A DNA stretch of 64,000 bases from Bradyrhizobium viridifuturi (GTDB taxonomy: Bacteria > Pseudomonadota > Alphaproteobacteria > Rhizobiales > Xanthobacteraceae). Positions 25,560 to 33,329 of this stretch are shown here, in pieces. Position 1 is the stretch's first letter. The number at the start of each line of letters is the position of its first letter. Below the pieces are notes generated by a model that made no database searches, was not told where the DNA came from, and saw nothing but the letters and a program-made list of their open reading frames with translations. The translations under genes and the position numbers were made by a program. The stretch is taken from positions 1-64,000 of the forward strand of contig NZ_LGTB01000008.1 in the NCBI RefSeq assembly GCF_001238275.1. Direction: 5' to 3'.

Positions 25560-26738
25560 TCAGTGAGCCCTTCCGAACAGCAGTTTCAGCATGGCTGCCG
25601 CGACAAGTGTCGTCAGGGCGAGGCCGGTCGAGAGATAGAGTGCGCTCGCATCGCCGAACCGGTCGATCACGATCGCATAGGCCAACGGCGCTGCCGCCGG
25701 CAGGATGAAGCTCGGCACGATGAGCCGGCCAACCAGCGTGCCGTAGCTGCGATGATCGAACAGGATCAGCGGCAGCGTTCCCCTGGTGATGGTCAGAATG
25801 CCATTGCAGGCGCCGTAGAGCAGCGCGAAGGCGATCGCCATCTGCTTCGACGACCCGCTGAACAATCCCGCGATGAAGGAGAGCGGCATGATCAGGCAGG
25901 CCATCAGATTGAGCGCCAGCGGATCGAGCCGTGCACCGAACAGCACCTCGCAGAGACGCGCGGCGGATTGCCCGATGCCGCGCAGCGTTGCGATCCAGAC
26001 GGCCACGGTGACGGTGAGCCCGAGGCCTGAGAGCACCGCGATCATGTGCGCCGACATGCCAGCATTCAGGAAATTCGCGCCGGTCATGATCACGGCGTAG
26101 AGCGCGCCCGCCGCCGCAAGCCGCTCCCGGCCAACGGCCCGTGGCTTCCTGGATGCCACCGTGTCCGAACGCGACACGCCGGCGAACCGCTCGTTCGGAA
26201 TCAGCAAGTGCAGCGGGATCGTCAGCAGCGCGAGACCGGCATAGACCAGCACCGCGATGCGCCAACCGAACTGTTCCGAGAGCATGTGGCCGAGCGGCCA
26301 GAACACGGTGGCCGCCAGGCCGCCGAGCAGGGTGATCCCGGACATCGCGCGGCGCGCCTCCGGTCCGCCGATTCGGGCCAGCGCCGCGAATGCCGCATCG
26401 TACAGCGTCAACCGCATGCCGAGCCCGAGAACGATCCACGATGCGTAGTAGGTGCCGATCTGATGCGAGACCGCGAGACCCGCGCAGCCGAGCGCGTTGA
26501 TCACCGCGCCTGCGACCATGACCTGACGGCCACCGCTTCTGTCCACCCACCTCCCCGCAAGGGGCGACGTCACCCCCATCACCAGCAGCGCCGCGGCGAA
26601 TCCGCCGTAGACGATGTCGCGCCCCCAGCCAAGCTCCGCTGATATCTGCTCGCCGAAGCCGCCGATCAGATAGTAGGTCGCGCCCCACGAGATCAGTTGA
26701 GCCAGCCCAAGGGCGGCCACGACGCGGCGGGCGATCAC
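25560..26738 (-). CDS. MFS transporter coupled to GNAT gene
   Basis: A 392-residue MFS protein with about twelve membrane segments. Loop motif GRWVDRSGGRQVMV follows segment 2. The GTG start at 26736-26738 overlaps the TGA of the upstream GNAT gene (GTGA), a strong sign of translational coupling. The substrate is unknown. The neighbouring acetyltransferase and M20 hydrolase would fit a carrier for an amino-acid derivative, which is inference. Confidence 0.85.
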   Translation of the reverse strand: MIARRVVAALGLAQLISWGATYYLIGGFGEQISAELGWGRDIVYGGFAAALLVMGVTSPLAGRWVDRSGGRQVMVAGAVINALGCAGLAVSHQIGTYYASWIVLGLGMRLTLYDAAFAALARIGGPEARRAMSGITLLGGLAATVFWPLGHMLSEQFGWRIAVLVYAGLALLTIPLHLLIPNERFAGVSRSDTVASRKPRAVGRERLAAAGALYAVIMTGANFLNAGMSAHMIAVLSGLGLTVTVAVWIATLRGIGQSAARLCEVLFGARLDPLALNLMACLIMPLSFIAGLFSGSSKQMAIAFALLYGACNGILTITRGTLPLILFDHRSYGTLVGRLIVPSFILPAAAPLAYAIVIDRFGDASALYLSTGLALTTLVAAAMLKLLFGRAH

Positions 26739-27520
26739 CGCGGCAGTTCCCGCTCCGCGGGAAGCGCCGATGCGCCCGGCCCAAGCTGCCGCTGCATCAG
26801 CACGGTGTCGACCCATTGCCCGAGCTTGAAGCCGACCGATCTCAGCGTGCCGACCATCTCGAAGCCCATGCGCCGGTGCAGCGCGATCGATCCGGCGTTG
26901 CCGCTGTTGCCGATCACGGCGATCATCTGTCGCCACGGCCCCGCCTCCGATCGCTCGATCAGCGCCTGCAGCAGCGCAGCCCCGACGCGGCGGCCGCGCA
27001 AGGCTTCCGACACGTACACCGAGTCTTCGATTGTGTTGCGATAGGCGGGCCGCGGCCGGTACGCCGTCGCGTAGGAGTAGCCGGCCACGCGTCCATCGAC
27101 ATCGGCCACAAGATACGGCAGCCCCGCGGCCAGCACGGCGGCGCGGCGCCGGAGCATCTCGTCGAGCATTGGCGGTTCTTCCTCGAAGGTCGCGAGCCCG
27201 TTGAGCACGTGGTGCGCGTAAATGCGCTGCACCTCAGCCATGTCGACCTCTGTGGCGTCGCGGATCACGGTGGCTTCGCTGTCTCTCATCCTTGCACTCT
27301 CGTCCTGCGGCATCATGCCTGTGCTTCGGCGGCGCGTCGGCGCTTTCTGCACGCACCATGGGCTCAACTCGACATCGCTGCGCGACAGTCCGACATCCGC
27401 CAGCAGACGATCGTCGAGCTCGCGGAGCGCCTGCCAGCGGCGGATGCGCGAATGCGGTGAGACCGCAAGGTAGCGCCCCAGCTCGACGATAACGCCGCCA
27501 ATGCGCTTGAGGCCAGACAA
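26735..27520 (-). CDS. DUF1127-GNAT fusion acetyltransferase
   Basis: A 261-residue protein. Residues about 25-50 (RIRRWQALRELDDRLLADVGLSRSDV) match the DUF1127 signature. Residues about 84-245 are a GNAT domain of the phosphinothricin N-acetyltransferase type, with the acetyl-CoA loop in LRGRRVGAALLQALIE and the late segment IALHRRMGFEMVGTLRSVG. The two domains are in one uninterrupted frame. The TTG at 27520 is preceded by GGGAG at 6 nt and is the best start; a shorter product could begin at the ATG pair 27316/27313. It is first in the operon with the MFS and M20 genes and divergent from a LysR gene. Confidence 0.7.
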   Translation of the reverse strand: MSGLKRIGGVIVELGRYLAVSPHSRIRRWQALRELDDRLLADVGLSRSDVELSPWCVQKAPTRRRSTGMMPQDESARMRDSEATVIRDATEVDMAEVQRIYAHHVLNGLATFEEEPPMLDEMLRRRAAVLAAGLPYLVADVDGRVAGYSYATAYRPRPAYRNTIEDSVYVSEALRGRRVGAALLQALIERSEAGPWRQMIAVIGNSGNAGSIALHRRMGFEMVGTLRSVGFKLGQWVDTVLMQRQLGPGASALPAERELPR

Positions 27521-27623
27521 TGCCTGCTCCCGATCTGCCGAAGCCGTCGCTTGCCGGACTATGCGCTCCGGTCGTATATAAGTGAAGCTTTGATATCTTA
27601 TGCGATGTATAAGAGGTACTTTG

Positions 27624-28526
27624 ATGAAGAACCTCAATCTCGACTATCTCGAAAGCTTCGCTGTCGTGATCGATAGCGGCAGCTTCTCCGCCGCGGCCGA
27701 GCGGCTTCAGCTGACCCAGCCTGCGGTGAGCCTGCAGGTGCGCCAACTCGAACGCAGCCTGAATGCGACCTTGATCGAGCGGGTCGGACGACGGGCCAGG
27801 CCGACGGCTGCCGGCGTCGCGCTGCTGTCGCACGCGCATCAGATCAACGCGGCGGTGACGTCGGCGGTCGACGCCGTCGCGCAGCAGACCACGGGTACCG
27901 CGGGCCGCGTGCGGCTCGGCACCGGCGCAACCGCCTGCATCTTCCTGCTGCCGCCGATCCTCAGGGAGTTGCGGGCAGCAATGCCTTCGCTCGAGATCAC
28001 GGTCACGACCGGCAACACCGCCGAGATCGCGCGGGCGGTCGAGGACAACACGATCGACATCGCGCTGGTCACGTTGCCGGTGTCGGGACGAAGCTTCGAG
28101 ATCACGCCGGTCATGAACGACGAGTTCGTGCTGATCGCGCCGCGCGAAATGAAGCTGCCGGCGCGGATCACGCCGGAGGTGCTGGCGACCAGGCCGGTTC
28201 TGCTGTTCGAGCCCGGCGGCAACACCAGGCGCACCGCCGACGAGTGGCTGGCGCGCGGCGGCGTGTCGCTGAAGCCGTTGATGTCGCTCGGCAGCGTCGA
28301 AGCGATCAAGGAGATGGTGCGCGCCGGCCTCGGCTGCGCGATCCTGCCCGGCATGGCCGTCCCGGCCAAGCCCAGGCAGCATGACCTGATCGTCCGGTCG
28401 CTATCGCCGAAACTCTACCGCCGGCTCGCGGTCGTGATCCGCCGCGACAAGCGCCTCGACCGTGGCCTCCGGCAGACGTTGGCAGCGCTGAAGGCGCTCA
28501 CGGCCGCAAAGAACGATGGCCGCTAG
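27624..28526 (+). CDS. LysR-family regulator
   Basis: A 300-residue LysR-type regulator beginning MKNLNLDYLESFAVVIDSGSFSAAAERLQLTQPAVSLQVRQLE, with the helix-turn-helix clear. The effector domain follows (GRVRLGTGATACIFLLPPIL). The start at 27624 is nine codons inside the longest frame and is preferred because it follows AAGAGG and gives the family N-terminus. It is divergent from the GNAT-MFS-M20 operon and probably controls it. The AT-rich stretch at 27575-27615 carries ATAAG and CTTAT half sites that could be its binding region. Confidence 0.88.
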   Translation: MKNLNLDYLESFAVVIDSGSFSAAAERLQLTQPAVSLQVRQLERSLNATLIERVGRRARPTAAGVALLSHAHQINAAVTSAVDAVAQQTTGTAGRVRLGTGATACIFLLPPILRELRAAMPSLEITVTTGNTAEIARAVEDNTIDIALVTLPVSGRSFEITPVMNDEFVLIAPREMKLPARITPEVLATRPVLLFEPGGNTRRTADEWLARGGVSLKPLMSLGSVEAIKEMVRAGLGCAILPGMAVPAKPRQHDLIVRSLSPKLYRRLAVVIRRDKRLDRGLRQTLAALKALTAAKNDGR

Positions 28527-28558
28527 GGAGGACGCAGCGCGTCCTCCCTGCTCCACCC

Positions 28559-29356
28559 TCAAGTCGCCTTGCGTTCCTGCTCGGCGATCTTGCGGAACGC
28601 AGCCTCGCCGGCGTCGGTCACGGCCGCCCATTTCGCGTTCGGCGCAGTCTCGACCTCGTAATTGTCGTGCCAGTTCCACCATTTGTAGGTCGGGCCCTGC
28701 GGATAGCCCTTCGGCGAATCCTCCCAGAGTTCCTGGCGGCCGAACGGGGTGATGTCGAGATAGCTCCACACCGTGCCCATCGATTCGTCGCCGCGGCTGT
28801 TGACGAGATAGGTGCGGAAGATCCGATCGCCGTCGCGGATGAACACGTTGTGGCCGTGCCACTCGGCGACGCCGAAATCGGCGTCGAAACTGTCGGTGAT
28901 CGTGTACCACGGCATCTCCCATTCCATCCGTGCCTTCAGCCGCGCGATGTCGGCCTGCGGCGCGCGCGAGGCGTAGGCCAGCGTGGTGTCGCGCTGGTTG
29001 AGATGCGAGAGATGGCTGACCTGATCGGCGCCGAGCGAGCAGCCGCGGCAGCCGTGATCCGGCCAGCCGAACACGCCGGGCTCGAAGAACGCGCGGTAGA
29101 CGATCAACTGCCGGCGGCCCTCGAACAGGTCGAGCAGGCTCGCCTTACCATTCGGTCCCTCGAACACATACGGCTTCTCGACCGCCATCCAGGGCATCCG
29201 CCGCCGCTCGGCCGCGAGGGCGTCGCGCGCGCGCACCTGCGCCTTTTCCTTAACCAGCAGCTCCAGGCGCGCCGCCTCCCACGCCTCGCGTGACACCACG
29301 GGCGGCGTCTGCATTCCCGCCAGCCCGCCGCGATCGTTTTCAGCCGATTTGCTCAT
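28559..29356 (-). CDS. DUF899 thioredoxin-like protein
   Basis: A 265-residue protein of the DUF899 family, with a thioredoxin-like core. Characteristic segments are RRQLIVYRAFFEPGVFGWPDHGCRGC (with a CRGC pair), the DQVSHLSHLNQRDTTLAYASRAP strand, and the C-terminal TYKWWNWHDNYE. Function is unknown. The ATG at 29356 follows GGAG at 7 nt. It is convergent with the LysR gene. Confidence 0.88.
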   Translation of the reverse strand: MSKSAENDRGGLAGMQTPPVVSREAWEAARLELLVKEKAQVRARDALAAERRRMPWMAVEKPYVFEGPNGKASLLDLFEGRRQLIVYRAFFEPGVFGWPDHGCRGCSLGADQVSHLSHLNQRDTTLAYASRAPQADIARLKARMEWEMPWYTITDSFDADFGVAEWHGHNVFIRDGDRIFRTYLVNSRGDESMGTVWSYLDITPFGRQELWEDSPKGYPQGPTYKWWNWHDNYEVETAPNAKWAAVTDAGEAAFRKIAEQERKAT

Positions 29357-29470
29357 GATGATCTCCATCTCTCGAATTGGACGAACTCCGGCACCACTGC
29401 GCAGTTCCATTGCTGGCGGCCGTTCGTCATTGGCCATGCCGTAATCTGGCGCGGCGGCGGCGGACGGTGG

Positions 29471-29492
29471 GAGTGACAAGTGTGTCGGGATT
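29471..29492. repeat. 22-bp repeat, copy B
   Basis: Identical to the sequence at 2814-2835 and in the same orientation. It ends 3 nt before the ATG at 29496. Here it borders the truncated 5' end of a transporter remnant, so it may mark a rearrangement point. Confidence 0.7.
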
Positions 29493-29495
29493 TTC

Positions 29496-29703
29496 ATGCT
29501 CTATTTCGAGTTGGTGCGCCGGCTCGGCCCCGGCCGCGCCGCCTACACGCTCGCATTGGTCCCGCTCGTCGCGCTCGTGCTGTCGGCGCTGTTCGCGCAA
29601 CTCGCGCTCGGCTGGCCGGTGCTCGCCGGCGCCCCGCGATCCTGGCCGGCAACGTGCTCGTGATGGCGCACGCCTGGTGCGCCTGCCCGCCGCGCACCAA
29701 TTG
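29496..29703 (+). pseudogene. Remnant of an EamA-type (DMT) permease
   Basis: The frame opens MLYFELVRRLGPGRAAYTL and continues LVPLVALVLSALFAQ, the hallmark of the last membrane segments of EamA/RhaT drug-metabolite transporters. It then shifts near 29633-29636, where one base appears to be missing, and finishes as AILAGNVLVMA in the frame one base back. Only about 65 residues of a protein normally near 300 remain. The 5' part is absent, ending at the 22-bp repeat. Not expected to be functional. Confidence 0.7.
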
Positions 29704-29714
29704 ACGCGACGACG

Positions 29715-29736
29715 ATATCTGACTAACGTCAGATAT
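29715..29736. promoter_or_regulatory. Palindromic operator abutting a MarR-family start codon
   Basis: ATATCTGAC (29715-29723) and GTCAGATAT (29728-29736) are perfect inverted arms around TAAC. The right arm ends on the base before the ATG at 29737. It is probably the autoregulatory site of the MarR-GNAT protein. Because the arm occupies the normal ribosome-binding position, the mRNA may be leaderless. Confidence 0.65.
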
Positions 29737-30609
29737 ATGCTCGACCCAGTTTCCCGCGTCCGCCGCTTCAACCGTGCCGTCACCTCCGCCGTCGGCGCGC
29801 TCGACACCTCGTTCCTCGGCCGCGGCCGGCCGCTCGGCGCGGCGCGTGTATTGAATGCGATCGGGCACGGCCGCACTGACGTCGGCGAGATCAGGGACTA
29901 TCTCGGGCTCGATTCCGGCCTCATGAGCCGGCTGCTGCGCAGCCTCGAGGACGAAGGGCTGATCGAGACCACGGCGCATGACGACGATGCGCGCCGCCGC
30001 ATCGCCAAGCTGACGGCGGCGGGCAAGCGCGAGTTCAACGCCTATGAGGCGATCTCCAACCGCCAGGCGACGGACTTCCTCGCCCACCACACCCAACGCG
30101 AGGCGCTGTTGGCGGCGATGGATCTGATCGCCTCGGCGCTCGGGCGCGATGGCACCGCGCTGCACGAGACGGATCCGCGGAGCGAGGAAGCGCGCTACTG
30201 CCTCGGCGAATACTACGCCGAGCTGGCGCGGCGGTTCAAACAGGGCTTTGACGTCAAGCTGTCGCGCGATCCCGACGCCAAGGACATGGTGCGGCCGCGC
30301 GGCAGCTTCATCGTGGCGATGTCGGACGGCCTGCCGCTCGGCTGCGTCGGGCTGAAGGGTGGCGGCCGCGAATACGCCGAGATCAAGCGGCTGTGGGTCG
30401 CGCCTGCCGCGCGCGGCCTCGGCCTCGGCCGCCGCCTGATGGACGCGGCTGAAAGTTCCGCGCGCGAGCTCGGCATCGCACTATTGCGGCTCGACACCAA
30501 CAGCGCGCTGGCGGAAGCCGGCCAGCTCTACCGCCGAAGCGGCTGGACCGAGATCCCGCGCTTCAACGACGACCCCTACCCCGATCTGTTCTTCGAAAAG
30601 CGTCTCTGA
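29737..30609 (+). CDS. MarR-GNAT two-domain protein
   Basis: A 290-residue fusion. Residues 1-140 are a MarR-type winged helix (VGEIRDYLGLDSGLMSRLLRSLEDEGLIETTAHDDDARRR). Residues about 155-290 are a GNAT acetyltransferase with the acetyl-CoA loop VAPAARGLGLGRRLMDAAE. This architecture is widespread in bacteria and is annotated as bifunctional regulator/N-acetyltransferase. A perfect palindrome directly before the ATG suggests autoregulation. The acetyl acceptor is unknown. It lies upstream of the deformylase-like gene on the same strand, 69 bp apart. Confidence 0.87.
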   Translation: MLDPVSRVRRFNRAVTSAVGALDTSFLGRGRPLGAARVLNAIGHGRTDVGEIRDYLGLDSGLMSRLLRSLEDEGLIETTAHDDDARRRIAKLTAAGKREFNAYEAISNRQATDFLAHHTQREALLAAMDLIASALGRDGTALHETDPRSEEARYCLGEYYAELARRFKQGFDVKLSRDPDAKDMVRPRGSFIVAMSDGLPLGCVGLKGGGREYAEIKRLWVAPAARGLGLGRRLMDAAESSARELGIALLRLDTNSALAEAGQLYRRSGWTEIPRFNDDPYPDLFFEKRL

Positions 30610-30678
30610 GCGGCGCGCCGCGTGCGGACTCCTTATCCGCGTGTTGTCCGGCGCGATGTGCTGACCTAAGACAATGGG

Positions 30679-31176
30679 ATGACCATTCGACCCATCGTCC
30701 GCTATCCCGATCCGCGGCTGGCGCTGCCCGCCGAGCCTGTGACCATGTTCGACGACGCACTGCGCGAGCTGGCGCAGGATCTGCTTGAGACCATGCGCGC
30801 CGCGCCCGGCATCGGTATCACCGCGCCGCATATCGGCGTGGCGCAGCGCGTGGTGGTGCTCGAGCTCGACGCGCGCGAGGGTCCGCGGACCTATGTCAAT
30901 CCGGAAATCATCTACGCCTCGGACGAGATGATCCTGCACAAGGAAGGCAGCGTCTCGATGCCCGGGGTCACCGACGAGGTCGAGCGCCATGCGCGGGTCC
31001 GCATCCGCTACCAGGATCTAGACGGCAACGTGCAGACCGAGGAGTCCGACGGCCTGCGCGCCGTCTGCCATCAGCACGAGATCGACCAGCTCGACGGCGT
31101 GTTCTGGATCAGGCGGCTGTCGCGCCTGAAGCGGGAGCGCCTGATCAAACGGTTCGAGAAGATGTCGCGCGCGTGA
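30679..31176 (+). CDS. Peptide deformylase-like protein lacking metal ligands
   Basis: A 165-residue protein with the complete peptide deformylase fold pattern but an altered active site. Motif I is GIGITAPHIG, where the conserved Gln is replaced by H51. Motif II is KEGSVSMPG, where the metal-binding Cys is replaced by S91. Motif III is QHEIDQLDG, keeping H133 and E134 but replacing the second His ligand with Q137. Two of three metal ligands are therefore gone, and removal of formyl groups from nascent proteins is unlikely. A housekeeping def gene must be elsewhere. Its role is unknown; binding of N-formyl peptides without catalysis is one possibility. Confidence 0.8.
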   Translation: MTIRPIVRYPDPRLALPAEPVTMFDDALRELAQDLLETMRAAPGIGITAPHIGVAQRVVVLELDAREGPRTYVNPEIIYASDEMILHKEGSVSMPGVTDEVERHARVRIRYQDLDGNVQTEESDGLRAVCHQHEIDQLDGVFWIRRLSRLKRERLIKRFEKMSRA

Positions 31177-31183
31177 GCCGACT

Positions 31184-32443
31184 TCACCCTCCCGCCATCA
31201 AATCCTTCGCCAGCGCCATGTAGGCCGGCAGCGTCACAGGGTCGTTGGCGGCGTTCCCGGCCATCGGGTGCGAGGCGTAACGCGCGATCACCAGCTCGGC
31301 TTTCGGATCGATATAGATGCCCTGGCCGTGCACGCCGCGCGCCATGAAGGCGCCGTGCGCATTGTGCGTCACCCACCATTGATTGCGGTAGGACGCGCCC
31401 GGCAGCGTGGTGTAGCCGGCCGGCTTGAATTTTTCGGGATCGCCGCCGCGTGCGATGTCTTCCACGACCGATGACGGCACGATCTGGCGGCCGTTGAAGC
31501 GGCCGTGATTGCGGATGGTCTCGCCGAAGCGGGCGAGATCGCGTAGCGTGGTCGACAGCCCGCCACCACCGCTTTCGGTGCCGATGCGGTCGACGTGATA
31601 ATGCGCGTCCTCCTCCGCGCCCATCGGCGCCCAGATCTTGTCGGAGAGCAGGTCCGACAATGTCATGCCGCTGGCGCGCCTGATGATCCAGGCCAGCACA
31701 TCGGAATTGACGGTCTTGTAGGCGAACGCCTTGCCGTGCTCTCCCTGCTTCTGCTGCGCGCAGAGGAAATCGAAGATGGTGGTCGCGCCGTCATAGCCTG
31801 GCGGGATCGGCGCCATGCCGTTGGCGCGGCGCAGCCCCCAGACGTCGGAATTCTTGTCGGTGTAGACCTCGGTGTATTTGAGGCCGGTTGTCATATCCAT
31901 GGCCTCCTGCACGCGGGCATCGCCGAACGCGCTGGTCTTCAATTCCGGCACATAGTCGGTGACCGGAGCCTGCGGATCGATCTTGCCCTCGGCGATCAGG
32001 ATGCCGGCGAGCGTGCCGGTGAACGACTTCGTCACCGACATCGCGATGTGCGGCTTGTGCGGCTTCAAGGCGCCGAAATAACGCTCGTAGATCAATTTGC
32101 CCCGTTGCAGCACGGCGATCCCATCGGCGTAGCTGTCCTCGAGCATGCGCGCGAAGGTCTGCGGACGGCCATCCATCGTCACCGACGCGGACGCGCCGAT
32201 GTCGTGATCCTCGCGCGGCAACACCGACGCTCCACCCGCCCCGCGCCAGACATTCACGGTCGGCACCAGCTGGCGAATGTTGCTCCAGGCCCAGCGCAAT
32301 TCGGGGAAGCTGCGGAACGAGCCGTCCTGGAACGTGACGGCCTTGTCCTGCGGCGGCGGAAAGCCCTGCATCCAGCCGAGCGCTTGCGGATCAGTCTCGG
32401 CGGCGGTGGCGGGCTGTTGTTGATTGGCGGCTGCGACGGACAT
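31184..32443 (-). CDS. Beta-lactamase-fold serine hydrolase
   Basis: A 419-residue member of the class C beta-lactamase/6-aminohexanoate-dimer hydrolase group. The catalytic SxxK is S136-V-T-K139. The Tyr motif is in FAYKTVNSD (Y242), and the late HGQG in GVHGQGIYIDP occupies the place of KTG. It has no clear signal peptide, though the N-terminal 60 residues are extra relative to the minimal domain. The substrate is probably an amide or ester. It converges with the deformylase-like gene with only 7 bp between them. Confidence 0.85.
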   Translation of the reverse strand: MSVAAANQQQPATAAETDPQALGWMQGFPPPQDKAVTFQDGSFRSFPELRWAWSNIRQLVPTVNVWRGAGGASVLPREDHDIGASASVTMDGRPQTFARMLEDSYADGIAVLQRGKLIYERYFGALKPHKPHIAMSVTKSFTGTLAGILIAEGKIDPQAPVTDYVPELKTSAFGDARVQEAMDMTTGLKYTEVYTDKNSDVWGLRRANGMAPIPPGYDGATTIFDFLCAQQKQGEHGKAFAYKTVNSDVLAWIIRRASGMTLSDLLSDKIWAPMGAEEDAHYHVDRIGTESGGGGLSTTLRDLARFGETIRNHGRFNGRQIVPSSVVEDIARGGDPEKFKPAGYTTLPGASYRNQWWVTHNAHGAFMARGVHGQGIYIDPKAELVIARYASHPMAGNAANDPVTLPAYMALAKDLMAGG

Positions 32444-32569
32444 CAAGGCTGGCTCCAGAGCTGCGATACGAATTTCGTATCACGCAACGGCATGAGGCAC
32501 ACCCCGCGTTTGCGCCGAGGTGGTCGTCGCCCCGAGCGCATGCCGGCGCCAGGATTTCCGGCACACGGA

Positions 32570-33043
32570 TTACCCTGCGGCCGCCCGCTCGATCGCGGCG
32601 ATGTCGATGTTCTTCATCGTCATCATCGCCTCCATCGCGCGCCGCCCGGCAGCGCGATCGGATCCGTTGACCAGTTCGAGCAGCCGCCGCGGCGTGATCT
32701 GCCAGGTGAAGCCCCAGCGATCCCGACACCAGCCGCACGGCAATTCCTTGCCGCCATTGCCAACCACTGCGTTCCAGTAGCGGTCGGTCTCCTCCTGGCT
32801 GTTGGTCAGCACCATGAAACTCACCGCCTCGTTCGGCGTGAAGTTGTCGCCGCCGTTCAGCCCGACGAAGCGGCGGCCAAGCACGGTGAACTCGACCGTC
32901 AATTCGTCGCCCTGCCCGATGCCCGCGATCGGCGAGACATGCCCCGCATCGACGTGGCTGTCGGGAAAGGTCGCGGCGTAGAACTCCGCCGCTTCGCGCG
33001 CCCGGCCCTGATCGAACCACAGGCATGTAACGAGATCCGTCAT
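32570..33043 (-). CDS. PhnB-like VOC family protein
   Basis: A 157-residue glyoxalase/VOC-fold protein of the PhnB or 3-demethylubiquinone-9 methyltransferase-like group. It begins [29 protein letters not shown] and includes [20 protein letters not shown] and [16 protein letters not shown]. The catalytic role is not established for the group. It is transcribed in the same direction as the serine hydrolase but separated from it by 126 bp. Confidence 0.87.
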   Translation of the reverse strand: MTDLVTCLWFDQGRAREAAEFYAATFPDSHVDAGHVSPIAGIGQGDELTVEFTVLGRRFVGLNGGDNFTPNEAVSFMVLTNSQEETDRYWNAVVGNGGKELPCGWCRDRWGFTWQITPRRLLELVNGSDRAAGRRAMEAMMTMKNIDIAAIERAAAG

Positions 33044-33152
33044 CGCAGTCTCCTTTGTTTGCGCGGAGGACGGTTGGCGAAGACACCAGCCGACAGGCTG
33101 ACGAAAATAATTTGCGGGAACTCCGTTTGCCGCAACCCTTTACGCACGCCAA

Positions 33153-33276
33153 CGTCGTCCTGGCGAAAGCCAGGACCCATAACCACCGAATTTGACGATA
33201 AACGGGACTCTGGCCCCCACGTCGAATAGCCAATTGCCATTTGGGGTAATGGGTCCTGGCCTCCGCCAGGACGACG
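33153..33276. repeat. Nested palindromic repeat (REP doublet)
   Basis: The left arm at 33153-33180 contains the hairpin GTCCTGGC-GAAA-GCCAGGAC and the right arm at 33249-33276 contains GTCCTGGC-CTCC-GCCAGGAC. The two arms are also inverted copies of each other across about 68 bp, with only the loop bases differing. This is the form of a paired REP element or small MITE. It lies between the VOC gene and the LysR gene and encodes nothing. Confidence 0.8.
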
Positions 33277-33329
33277 GCGGTGGATCAATTTCGATCCGGA
33301 CGTCAAACACCCGGTGTCATCCCGCTCCC

